Source: Bacteroidales bacterium
GTDB lineage: Bacteria; Bacteroidota; Bacteroidia; Bacteroidales; UBA932
Direction of reading: 5' to 3'
Length of the DNA: 64,000 nt
NCBI GenBank assembly: GCA_017428035.1
Contig: JAFRRR010000058.1
Span: 1-64,000 of the forward strand
Part shown: piece by piece, positions 1-7,250 of the stretch
Layout: every line of letters begins with the position of its first letter
Numbering within the stretch: the first letter of the stretch is position 1
Notes under the pieces: model-generated
Databases searched by the model: none
Told to the model about the DNA's origin: nothing
The model's input: only the letters and a program-made list of their open reading frames with translations
Position numbers and translations under genes: made by a program

Positions 1-661
1 ATCCCAGATACTGAAGCAATTCGCTTGGTTTATCTATAAGATGCTTCGCACCCGCCTGCTCCAAATTGGTGCGGCGGCGGAAGCCCCAGGTGCAGAGGAC
101 GTAGTCCAGGTGGGCATTGGTGGCCGACTCGATATCCACCTCACAATCACCGATATAGAGGATTTCATCCAGAGACAGGTCGGCGCAGCCGCTATTGCGG
201 ATGGCGTCGTCTATGATGCCGGGGGCTGGCTTCAGGGGACCGCCAGGTTTCTGGCCTTCTACGGCCGCCCAGCGGATCTGGGGATAGAAATGCGGTACTA
301 GAAACTTGGCGCCGTCGTCAAACTTGTTGGAGGCCACCGCCAGGGTCAGGCCGCGGCGCTGCAACTCTTCAAGCAGTTCAGGCATCCCCTCGTAGGGACG
401 GGTTTCGCGGGCCAGATTGGCGCGGTAATACTTAAGATAGACATCACGGGCCGAATCTACAAAGGCCTCGTCGGCGGCCTTTTCGGCTGGGAGGGCGCGC
501 TTGATAAGCATCCTGCTGCCGTCGCCCACCTTCTTCTCGTAGTCTTCCAGATTCCAGGTAGGGAGGCCCAGCTGGGCCAACATCTCGTTGCAGGCGCTGC
601 CTATGCCGCCAATGGTATTCAGCACGGTGCCGTCAAGGTCAAAAATGATGAGTTTCTTCAT
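1..661 (-). CDS. HAD-family phosphatase (phosphoglycolate phosphatase-like), partial
   Basis: Read on the minus strand from ATG at 661 and open to the left edge, so the C-terminus is missing. The N-terminus reads MKKLIIFDLDGTVLNTIGG, with the HAD motif I nucleophile (DLDGT). Later come a motif II-like AVASNKFDD and a motif III/IV region with KPAPGIIDDA and YIGDCEVDIESA. A helical cap lies between motifs I and II, as in subfamily IA. Family knowledge suggests hydrolysis of small phosphomonoesters such as 2-phosphoglycolate; the substrate cannot be told from sequence. It is divergent from the ABC ATPase gene, whose ATG lies 42 bp away. Cytosolic: no signal peptide. Confidence 0.85.
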   Translation of the reverse strand, partial: MKKLIIFDLDGTVLNTIGGIGSACNEMLAQLGLPTWNLEDYEKKVGDGSRMLIKRALPAEKAADEAFVDSARDVYLKYYRANLARETRPYEGMPELLEELQRRGLTLAVASNKFDDGAKFLVPHFYPQIRWAAVEGQKPGGPLKPAPGIIDDAIRNSGCADLSLDEILYIGDCEVDIESATNAHLDYVLCTWGFRRRTNLEQAGAKHLIDKPSELLQYLG

Positions 662-703
662 AGAGTTCCGTCTGTGTGCCGCAAAAATAGTAATTTTACG
701 GCG

Positions 704-2761
704 ATGAATCACAAAACTCTCATTTCGCCAGAAGAGATTTCCGAAGGAAGTAGCGCCCGACGGACCCTCATTTCAACTGAGGAGACTTCCGACAGAAGTG
801 GCGCCCGACGGACCCTCATTTCGCTTGACTGCGGAGTGATCTCCAATCCGCTGAGGAGGCTCCCCGACCCGGTTTCGTTCCAGCTGCGGCAGGGCGAATG
901 CATCGCCGTGGTCGGCCCGGTGGGCAGCGGCAAAAGCACTCTGCTTAAGATGATTACCGGAGGGTTCTACCTGCGCGAGGGGACACTGCGGCTGGATCTG
1001 GACGACGAGAGCTACCGCGCCATCCGCTTTGTGGAGTTCGACAACGCCTACTCCACCACCGAGACCCAGTATTACCACCAGCAGCGCTGGCAGGCCTTCG
1101 AGCGCGAGGCATCACCGCTGGCGGGAGAGTTGCTGGGAGCAGCAGGACAAGAGGCCGGTGAAGGCTGGCAGCAGCGGCTGTTCGAGATCCTGAACATAGG
1201 GCCGCTGCTGGGCAAAGAAATCATCACCCTCTCCAGCGGCGAGCTGAGGCGGTTCTCCATAGCGCGCGCCTTGCTTCAGCGGCCTCAGGTGCTGGTGCTG
1301 GAAAGCCCTTTCATTGGGCTGGACCCTCCCACCCGCCAGGTGCTTTGCTACCTGCTGGAGCAAGTTCTGAACTCGCTGGGCATCAGCATAATAATGACCC
1401 TGACCGACCCCGACAGAATCCCGCCGGTGGCCACCCACGTATATTATATGAATCACGGCCGGCTCTCCGCCAAGATGTCCGCATCATTGTTCCTCAACAC
1501 CGGGCAGAAACCATCTCCTTCCCCGGCTGTCGGCCAGTCCCAGCCTCAGCGTGAGACAATTGACTACTCGACTCGTAGCCAGTCCCAGTCCGAGATAAAG
1601 CCGGTCGGCATCCATCTTCAAACTGAGGCCATTTCTGCCCAACCCGAAAATCGCAGCGGCCATCAAAGCGCCACAGAAGTGTCTATAGGGCACATCGACG
1701 GACTGTGCGCGCCGATTTTGCCCCGCAGCGGCCTTGCACCCGCCTCAGAAGACCCTGACAGCCATACTGCCGGCCGCTGCGATTTTCGGGTTGGCGACGA
1801 TGCCTGTGGATTATCATCTGATACTATCGCGGAGAGGACTTCCCGTGAGGCGAAGCAGTTCTTCCACGAGGCGGAGGCGTTTGACAAGGTGGTGGAGATG
1901 CGCAATATCAACATCAGCTACGGCGAGCGGCAAATCTTCCGCGACCTCAACTGGACGGTGCGCAGCGGAGAGCGGTGGAATGTGACTGGACCCAACGGCA
2001 GCGGCAAGAGCACCTTGCTGAGCCTGGTGAATGCCGACAATCCGCGCGCTTACTCGCTGGACATCACCCTGTTTGACCGGCGTCGCGGCACCGGCGAAAG
2101 CATCTGGGACATCAAGCGGCACATCGGCTACCTCTCCAGCGAGATGCACAGCAGCTTCCGCGAGAACCTCCCCGTGCTGGACATTGTCCGCGGCGGGCTC
2201 GGTGACAGGTTTGGCGACAGAGTGCCTGCAAGCGGGCTCGGTGACAGATTTGGCGACAGAGTGCCTGCAAGCGGGCTTGGTGACAGGTTTGGCGACAGAG
2301 TGCCTGCAAGCGGGCTTGGCAGCGGGGACCCCATCAGCGTAAAGCCTGGAGGCAAACTCACTGAAGCACAGACAGATACCGATTATCGCTCCACTATAAA
2401 CTATGGTAGCGATTTGCAGCAAAACCCTAACAATCAAACAGATAGCCTCCAGCCGCACAATACCGAAGACGACTACTTGCTACAATGGCTGCGGCTGTTC
2501 GGGGCAGAGCATCTGGCGCAGCGCAGCTACCTGACCCTGTCCAGCGGCGAGCAGCGTTACATCCTGCTGATCAGGGCTTTCGTGAAAGACCCCGACCTGC
2601 TGATACTGGACGAACCGTTCCAGGGGCTGGACCCGGCCCTGCGCCATCGCGCCGCAGCAGTAATCAACGCTTTCTGCTCTGCCAAGAGCAAAACGTTGAT
2701 TTTCGTGACCCACTACCTGGACGAAGTCCCCGGCGTAGTAACCCACACCCTGCAGCTGTAG
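704..2761 (+). CDS. Duplicated ABC ATPase (ModF/PhrA-like) with in-frame repeat inserts
   Basis: About 685 residues with two ABC ATPase domains and no membrane segments. NBD1 has Walker A GPVGSGKST (near residue 72) and signature LSSGELRRF (near 176). NBD2 has Walker A GPNGSGKST (near 428), signature LSSGEQRYI (near 611) and Walker B LLILDEPF. This resembles ModF/PhrA-type tandem ATPases; the partner and substrate are unknown. In NBD1 the Walker B region reads VLVLESPF, so the usual Asp-Glu pair is altered. The protein is swollen by three blocks absent from typical relatives: N-terminal 48-bp repeats, an inter-domain linker holding a 23-bp inverted repeat, and a 39-bp tandem repeat plus palindromic element inside NBD2. 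ATG 704 is preferred to GTG 674. Family normal starts would align near residue 38 (TLISLDCG), so the N-terminal repeats look like an added extension. Confidence 0.85.
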   Translation: MNHKTLISPEEISEGSSARRTLISTEETSDRSGARRTLISLDCGVISNPLRRLPDPVSFQLRQGECIAVVGPVGSGKSTLLKMITGGFYLREGTLRLDLDDESYRAIRFVEFDNAYSTTETQYYHQQRWQAFEREASPLAGELLGAAGQEAGEGWQQRLFEILNIGPLLGKEIITLSSGELRRFSIARALLQRPQVLVLESPFIGLDPPTRQVLCYLLEQVLNSLGISIIMTLTDPDRIPPVATHVYYMNHGRLSAKMSASLFLNTGQKPSPSPAVGQSQPQRETIDYSTRSQSQSEIKPVGIHLQTEAISAQPENRSGHQSATEVSIGHIDGLCAPILPRSGLAPASEDPDSHTAGRCDFRVGDDACGLSSDTIAERTSREAKQFFHEAEAFDKVVEMRNINISYGERQIFRDLNWTVRSGERWNVTGPNGSGKSTLLSLVNADNPRAYSLDITLFDRRRGTGESIWDIKRHIGYLSSEMHSSFRENLPVLDIVRGGLGDRFGDRVPASGLGDRFGDRVPASGLGDRFGDRVPASGLGSGDPISVKPGGKLTEAQTDTDYRSTINYGSDLQQNPNNQTDSLQPHNTEDDYLLQWLRLFGAEHLAQRSYLTLSSGEQRYILLIRAFVKDPDLLILDEPFQGLDPALRHRAAAVINAFCSAKSKTLIFVTHYLDEVPGVVTHTLQL
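716..827 (+). repeat. 48-bp in-frame tandem repeat (2.3 copies) at the ABC gene 5' end
   Basis: Units run 716-763 and 764-811, with a partial third at 812-827. Each codes for 16 residues beginning TLIS and ending GARR or SARR. The period is a multiple of three, so the reading frame is kept. They precede the point where the ABC domain normally starts. Confidence 0.8.
1639..1794 (+). repeat. 156-bp segment bounded by a perfect 23-bp inverted repeat, inside the ABC linker
   Basis: The arms 1639-1661 and 1772-1794 are exact reverse complements over 23 bp (beginning CCAACCCGAAAATCGCAG). The 156-bp length equals 52 codons, and the segment is translated in frame in the linker between NBD1 and NBD2. 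The inner part again contains CGCAGCGGCC. The shape is that of a MITE-like or long-hairpin element; no coding capacity of its own was recognised. Confidence 0.75.
2195..2318 (+). repeat. 39-bp in-frame tandem repeat in the second ABC domain
   Basis: Three near-identical units (2195-2233, 2234-2272, 2273-2311) plus the start of a fourth encode GLGDRFGDRVPAS three times. They sit after VLDIVRG, in the helical region of NBD2 before the signature motif, where related proteins have a short loop. Confidence 0.9.
2381..2454 (+). repeat. Palindromic element family II, copy a (inside the ABC gene)
   Basis: An ATCGCT (2385-2390) and AGCGAT (2408-2413) pair, 23 bp start to start, is followed by a 41-bp tail ending GATAGCCTCCAGCC. 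The tail matches a copy in metH (28825-28865) at 33 of 41 positions by hand alignment. It is translated as GSDLQQNPNNQTDSLQP, the same frame as in metH. Confidence 0.75.
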
Positions 2762-2903
2762 CGTCTGTCCTGCCGGGATTCTACAAGAAAGCTGGTTCAA
2801 GTCTTGGAAAAGCAGGTCAAGAGTCCTTAGCGGCCAGTTAAAAGTTGGCCCGCTTCTATTTCCAGCAAGGCCTCGGCCCATTCATCGGCTTGAATAAAAA
2901 GCG

Positions 2904-3050
2904 TTGCGACGACCTTTCTACAGAGACAACTGGCAATCAAGCATTTATGAAACACCGACATCTCAATCTCCATTTTATTTGAAGATTGAGACGATGCCAT
3001 CTCGTAACGATTTGTCTTTCAGAAATGTGCGAAATGACATCGTCGCAACA
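2904..3050. repeat. Inverted-repeat block with 10-bp perfect ends
   Basis: The ends are GTTGCGACGA (2904-2913) and TCGTCGCAAC (3041-3050). Inside lies a second hairpin with arms TCTCAATCT and AGATTGAGA around 2961-2991. The 147-bp size and nested hairpins suggest a non-autonomous, MITE-like element or a decayed remnant. No second copy was seen in this window. Confidence 0.4.
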
Positions 3051-3113
3051 GTTTGCACAGATGCCCGAAAAACTGGTTTCAAACCACACCGCAACACTTC
3101 GTGATGGAATTCG

Positions 3114-3144
3114 TTGACCAATTCGAAAGGTCTTCTTACATTTG
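3114..3144 (+). promoter_or_regulatory. galE promoter, Bacteroidota type
   Basis: TTG at 3114-3116, a 20-bp spacer, then TACATTTG at 3137-3144 match the TTG-N19/21-TAnnTTTG consensus. The galE ATG lies 22 bp past the -7 box, giving a leader of roughly 15 nt. Confidence 0.7.
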
Positions 3145-3166
3145 TTGCAAATAAACCATCACAACA

Positions 3167-4195
3167 ATGAATAAAAAAGTACTCGTGACAGGCGGCTGCG
3201 GCTACATCGGATCGCACACCTGTGTAGAGCTGGCCGAGGCCGGCTTTGAACCGATTATCGTGGACAATTTGTCAAATTCCGAGAAGATAGCCCTTGATGG
3301 TGTGGAGAAGATCCTCGGCCGCAAGATCGAATTCATAAAGGCCGACTGCTGCGACCCCGTGGCGATGGAAGAAGTTTTCGCAAACCACGATTTCAGCTCG
3401 GTAATACACTTTGCTGCATTCAAGGCTGTGGGAGAGAGCGTCAGCAAGCCTCTGGACTACTATCGCAACAATCTGGGCTCACTGATCAATATGCTCTCGC
3501 TGATGCGCAAGCACAACGTGCCCAACATCGTGTTCAGCTCTTCTGCCACCGTATATGGCCAGGCCGACGTTCTGCCAGTCACCGAGCGCACTCCCCGCAA
3601 GGAAGCCACTTCTCCCTACGGCAGCACCAAGCAGATGTGCGAGGATATCCTTCACAGCTGCGCGGTAGCCTATCCAAAGATCAATGTGATAGCGCTGCGC
3701 TACTTCAACCCGATAGGTGCGCACCCCTCTGCCCTGATTGGCGAGCTGCCGCGCGGCGTACCCAACAACCTGATTCCTTTCGTGACCCAGACTGCCGCCG
3801 GCATCCGCGAGTGCCTGAGCATCTTCGGCAATGACTACAACACCCCCGACGGCACCTGCATCCGCGACTATATCGATGTCACCGATCTGGCCAAGGCGCA
3901 CGTGAGCGCCGTGACCCGTATGATAGAGGGCACCGGCCACTCCAACTACGAGGTGTTCAACGTGGGCACCGGCCGTGGCGTTTCTACCCTCGAGGTCGTG
4001 CAGACTTTCGAGAAGGTCAACAATCTCAAGCTCAACTGGAAGTTTGCCGACAGGCGCGACGGCGATATAGAGGCTGTGTGGGCCGACACCACTTATGCCA
4101 ACGAAGAGCTTGGCTGGAAGGCGATTATGCCGCTGGACGAGACTTTGCGCAATGCCTGGAAGTGGCAGCAGTATATCGACTCTAAACGCAAATAG
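3167..4195 (+). CDS. galE: UDP-glucose 4-epimerase
   Basis: 342 residues, the usual GalE length. It interconverts UDP-glucose and UDP-galactose, feeding galactose use and surface-glycan synthesis in the cytosol. The N-terminal Rossmann fold has the NAD motif GGCGYIGSHT (residues 9-18). The SDR catalytic residues are visible as the SSSATVYG serine region (near 126) and YGSTK (Tyr near 151, Lys near 155). RYFNPIGAH and GTCIRDYIDV are typical GalE sugar-binding stretches. It is a single gene with its own promoter. The terminator-like palindrome at 4226-4286 follows. Confidence 0.97.
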   Translation: MNKKVLVTGGCGYIGSHTCVELAEAGFEPIIVDNLSNSEKIALDGVEKILGRKIEFIKADCCDPVAMEEVFANHDFSSVIHFAAFKAVGESVSKPLDYYRNNLGSLINMLSLMRKHNVPNIVFSSSATVYGQADVLPVTERTPRKEATSPYGSTKQMCEDILHSCAVAYPKINVIALRYFNPIGAHPSALIGELPRGVPNNLIPFVTQTAAGIRECLSIFGNDYNTPDGTCIRDYIDVTDLAKAHVSAVTRMIEGTGHSNYEVFNVGTGRGVSTLEVVQTFEKVNNLKLNWKFADRRDGDIEAVWADTTYANEELGWKAIMPLDETLRNAWKWQQYIDSKRK

Positions 4196-4225
4196 CGGCT
4201 GCATTTAAAACCCTTCGCAGGCTAC

Positions 4226-4286
4226 AAAAAACTTCGCTCCGGGCCAGGGAGAACATAGAACCCCTGTTCCCTACGCGAAGTTTTTT
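4226..4286. repeat. Palindromic element family I, copy a; terminator-like between galE and namZ
   Basis: The arms AAAAAACTTCGC (4226-4237) and GCGAAGTTTTTT (4275-4286) are perfect, with T8 following on the plus strand and A6 before, so it can serve as a bidirectional terminator for the convergent galE and namZ genes. The interior has the core TCCGGGCC and an inner hairpin AGGGAGAACA/TGTTCCCT. A further outer inverted repeat TAAAACCCTTC (from 4206) and GAAGGGTTTTA (from 4302) surrounds it. The same element is found inside two coding genes at 9992-10051 and 28499-28559. Confidence 0.85.
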
Positions 4287-4409
4287 TTCGCTTATTTGTG
4301 AAGGGTTTTAACTCCTCTTTTTTGAGAAGGGTTTTAGTACGTACATTCTCTGTACCTGCGCGAGTTATATTTCTACGCTGATTGCGGAGGTCTTTTTTTG
4401 GTATCTGGA

Positions 4410-5711
4410 TTAGTACCTATAGTACTCCCGGGCTAACTCCAGATAGGCCTCGCGGGCTTTGTTCCAGTAGTCCAGGATATCGTCCACGCGATAGCGCTTG
4501 CTGAAAAGCTCGCGCACGCGGCTGCCGCCCATAATCTTGTCCAACCCTACATATTTGGAGCTGTCGGTGCTGCCAGCCATAGGGTTTCGCTTGGGATACA
4601 TAGCGTGAACCTCCTGAATCACATAGAATTGCAGCAGCGCCGTGGGGGCGATGTGATAGTTGGTGAAGTAGAACTGCACCCCCTTGAGCAGTTTGCCGGC
4701 TGCACCGCCGTAGAATGGCTTATAATATATCGGGCGGAAGCGGACGCCGGGCAGTTCAAGGCCGTTGAGGCGCTCTGCCAGCTTTTCGGGATTGTCAATC
4801 CACTCGGCGGCAAATGTTTCGAACGGAAGCGTGTAGCCTACGCCGATATTCAGGTAGCTGCCCATATCGCCGGCGATGCCGGAGCAGGGATAGGCTTGAG
4901 CCGACGATGCCTGCGGGATGTGCGGCGAAGGCATCACCCACGGCAGTCCGGTCTCCTGGAACAGCATATCGCGGCGCCATCCTTCCATCTCCACCACCGT
5001 CAGGTGGCACTTGCGGAACTTGTCGGTCCCCTTCTGGCCGCGGTTCATCCCCTCTTCGTTTATCATTGTGGCCAATTCGCCCACCGTGAGGCCGTAGACG
5101 TACGGAATCCTGTACATTCCCACGAAAGAAAAGTAGCCGTCCTCTACCAGAGGTCCGTCCACTTGAAGGCCGCCCAGCGGGTTTGGACGGTCCAGCACCA
5201 CGACCTCAATGCCGGCCTCGGCGCAGGCGCTCATCACCAGACCCAGCGTGCTGATAAAGGTGTAGGAGCGGCAGCCGTTGTCCTGTATGTCATAGACCAT
5301 TACATCGATGCCCTTCAGCATCTCGGGAGTAGGCTTGCGGGTGGCGCCGTAGAGCGAATACACCGGCAGGCCGGTGGCGGGGTCGCGCGGCTCGCTGGTC
5401 ACGTGGTCGCCTGCGTGCTCACTGCCGCGGACGCCGTGCTCCGGGCCGTAAAGCGCCACCAGATTCACGCCGGGGGCATTGGCCAGAATGTCAACCGTGC
5501 TCACCAGATTGCGGTCCACGCCGCTGGGGTTGGTCACAAGGCCTACGCGTTTGCCCTGAAGCGGGGCAAAATCGCTTTCCACCAGCACTTCGAGGCCGGT
5601 TTTGACGGTGGTTGAGGCCGGTTCGTCCTGGCCCATTGCAGGCTGATTCCCGCCGCGGGCACCGCAGCTGGCCATAAGCATCAGCGCAAATATTATGTAC
5701 AGTCGTTTCAT
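4410..5711 (-). CDS. namZ: Exo-beta-N-acetylmuramidase NamZ-like lipoprotein (DUF1343, GH171)
   Basis: 433 residues from ATG 5711; a longer reading to 5858 would run into the permease gene and lacks a signal peptide. The start MKRLYIIFALMLMASCGA is a lipoprotein signal with its lipobox Cys near residue 16. DUF1343 hallmarks follow: GKRVGLVTNPSGVDRN, LYGPEHGVRGSEHAG, VYDIQDNGCRSYTF and LDRPNPLGG. In Tannerella and Bacillus this family releases terminal MurNAc from peptidoglycan fragments. It is the last gene of a minus-strand group with an AmpG-like permease 56 bp upstream, so a role in muropeptide salvage at the periplasmic face is likely. Confidence 0.88.
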   Translation of the reverse strand: MKRLYIIFALMLMASCGARGGNQPAMGQDEPASTTVKTGLEVLVESDFAPLQGKRVGLVTNPSGVDRNLVSTVDILANAPGVNLVALYGPEHGVRGSEHAGDHVTSEPRDPATGLPVYSLYGATRKPTPEMLKGIDVMVYDIQDNGCRSYTFISTLGLVMSACAEAGIEVVVLDRPNPLGGLQVDGPLVEDGYFSFVGMYRIPYVYGLTVGELATMINEEGMNRGQKGTDKFRKCHLTVVEMEGWRRDMLFQETGLPWVMPSPHIPQASSAQAYPCSGIAGDMGSYLNIGVGYTLPFETFAAEWIDNPEKLAERLNGLELPGVRFRPIYYKPFYGGAAGKLLKGVQFYFTNYHIAPTALLQFYVIQEVHAMYPKRNPMAGSTDSSKYVGLDKIMGGSRVRELFSKRYRVDDILDYWNKAREAYLELAREYYRY

Positions 5712-5767
5712 CTCAATCTTAAAAGTAAAACGATTATAAACGTTTTTAAGCGTTTTAAAACGGATAT

Positions 5768-7090
5768 CTATTCCGTTTTCGTGCCAAAATCGGCGGGAAT
5801 CTGCTTGCGCACCAGCAGCGCCGCAATTATGCCGGGGATAGTGCACACGCAGGCCCACACAAAGAACATTGTGTAGCCGATATGGTCAGAGATCCAGCCG
5901 GCCGCCATTCCGGGAAGCATCATTCCCAGCGCCATAAATGCGGTGCCGATGGCATAATGCGCCGTTTTGTGCTCGCCCTGGGCCACATAAATCAGGTACA
6001 TCGTATAGGCCGTAAAGCCAAAACCGTAGCCGAACTGCTCCAGCGCCACGCAGGCCGAAACCAGCGGCACGCTGCTAATCTTGAGCGACGCCATCAGCAC
6101 GTATAGCAGGTCGGGGACGTTGATAGCCAGCGCCATAGGCAGAATCCATTTTTTGAAACCGCCGCGGGAAATGACCATTCCGGCCAGGATACCGCCCAGC
6201 AACAGCGCTATCACGCCCAGGGTGCCGTAGATGGCGCCCACATCGGCAGTTGTGAGGGCCAGGCCGCCCGCAGCCTTGTCGTCCAGCATAAAGGGCTGCG
6301 CAATCTTCACCAACTGGCTCTCGCCCAGGCGGTAAGTCAGCAAGAAGAAGAGCATCAGGCCCATGTGCGGCTTCTGGAAAAAGCTGACGAAAGTGGTGGC
6401 AAAGTTGCGCCAGATGGTGCGGGCGTTAATATCGCTGCGGGGTGCGTCGCTGGCAGGCTTGGGGAGGACGAAGCGGTGCCAGATGGTCAGCGCCAGGAAG
6501 ATGCCAGCCAGCAGATAGAAGGCCAGGCTCCAGGCCAGCGCAATGCGGTTGCCACCCGCTGCTGAAGCACCCAGGTTCGGGAAAATCTTCCCCTGCTCTA
6601 CCCAGCCGGCAAACATCACCAGCAGACCCTGGCCGAATATCATAGCCACGCGGTAGAAGGTGTTGCGGATGCCCACAAAGAAGCTTTGCTCTTTCTCTTG
6701 CAGGCCGTGCAGATAGAATCCGTCGGCGGCAATGTCGTGGGTAGCGGAGGCAAAGGCCAGCAGCCAGAAGAAGGCCATAGTGACTTGCACCCAGTGGGTT
6801 GTGGGGATAAAGAACGCCACTCCGGCAAAGGCCGCTGCGATGAGTGTCTGCATAGCGTTGACCCACCAGCGCTTGGTCTTGATAAGGTCGATGAATGGAC
6901 TCCAGAGCGGCTTAATGACCCACGGCAGGTAGAGCCAGGAGGTGTAAAGGGCCACTTGGGTGTTGCTCAGACCCATCTTTTTGTACATAATCACGGCGAC
7001 GGTCATCACCGCCACGTAAGGCAGACCTTCTGCGAAGTAGAGCGTCGGGATCCAGCTCCAGGCGCTGCGTTTTTTCTCAATTTGATTCAT
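5768..7090 (-). CDS. MFS permease, AmpG-like muropeptide transporter
   Basis: 440 residues with about 12 hydrophobic segments. The N-terminus (SWIPTLYFAEGLPYVAVM) and the stretch ASATHDIAADGFYLHGL are characteristic of the AmpG/SLC33 branch of the major facilitator superfamily. AmpG carries GlcNAc-anhydroMurNAc-peptides into the cytosol. The flanking namZ and spoIID genes support uptake of cell-wall fragments, but the exact substrate is inferred. The start ATG 7090 is preceded by a 160-bp gap carrying two hairpin repeats within the presumed operon. Confidence 0.85.
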   Translation of the reverse strand: MNQIEKKRSAWSWIPTLYFAEGLPYVAVMTVAVIMYKKMGLSNTQVALYTSWLYLPWVIKPLWSPFIDLIKTKRWWVNAMQTLIAAAFAGVAFFIPTTHWVQVTMAFFWLLAFASATHDIAADGFYLHGLQEKEQSFFVGIRNTFYRVAMIFGQGLLVMFAGWVEQGKIFPNLGASAAGGNRIALAWSLAFYLLAGIFLALTIWHRFVLPKPASDAPRSDINARTIWRNFATTFVSFFQKPHMGLMLFFLLTYRLGESQLVKIAQPFMLDDKAAGGLALTTADVGAIYGTLGVIALLLGGILAGMVISRGGFKKWILPMALAINVPDLLYVLMASLKISSVPLVSACVALEQFGYGFGFTAYTMYLIYVAQGEHKTAHYAIGTAFMALGMMLPGMAAGWISDHIGYTMFFVWACVCTIPGIIAALLVRKQIPADFGTKTE

Positions 7091-7109
7091 CTGTCGGTGT
7101 ATTATTTGG

Positions 7110-7219
7110 CACGAAGTACAAGTTTTGGCTCATTTTTGTTCTTCGTGACAACTATCTTTCTATAATCTCTATCTTCAGTGCCGCGAAGTACATATTTTGG
7201 CTCTATTTTGTTCTTCGCG
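7110..7219. repeat. Two 38-bp hairpin repeats, 72 bp apart, between spoIID-like and ampG-like genes
   Basis: Hairpin 1 has arms CACGAAG (7110-7116) and CTTCGTG (7141-7147). Hairpin 2 has CGCGAAG (7182-7188) and CTTCGCG (7213-7219). The 24-nt loops agree at 20 positions (both contain TTTTGGCTC). They sit in the 160-bp gap inside a same-strand gene group, where they could tune mRNA stability or read-through. Confidence 0.8.
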
Positions 7220-7250
7220 ACATCCACCCGGGTTTTACTCACCGCTCGTG

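Larger units (their letters stand above)
2762..3166. other. Intergenic region upstream of galE
   Basis: This 405-bp gap follows the ABC gene. At 2829-2854 there is a weak GC-rich hairpin (GCCA/TGGC with flanking AGCG/CGCT) that might end ABC transcription. On the minus strand, 2827 to about 2912 reads ADEWAEALLEIEAGQLLTGR then stop, which looks like the decayed C-terminal end of a gene, but no start or family was recognised. The rest holds the inverted-repeat block at 2904-3050 and the galE promoter. Confidence 0.3.

Noticed and set aside
2904-3050. Complete insertion sequence
   Set aside because: No transposase frame exists between or beside the inverted ends; at most a non-autonomous element.
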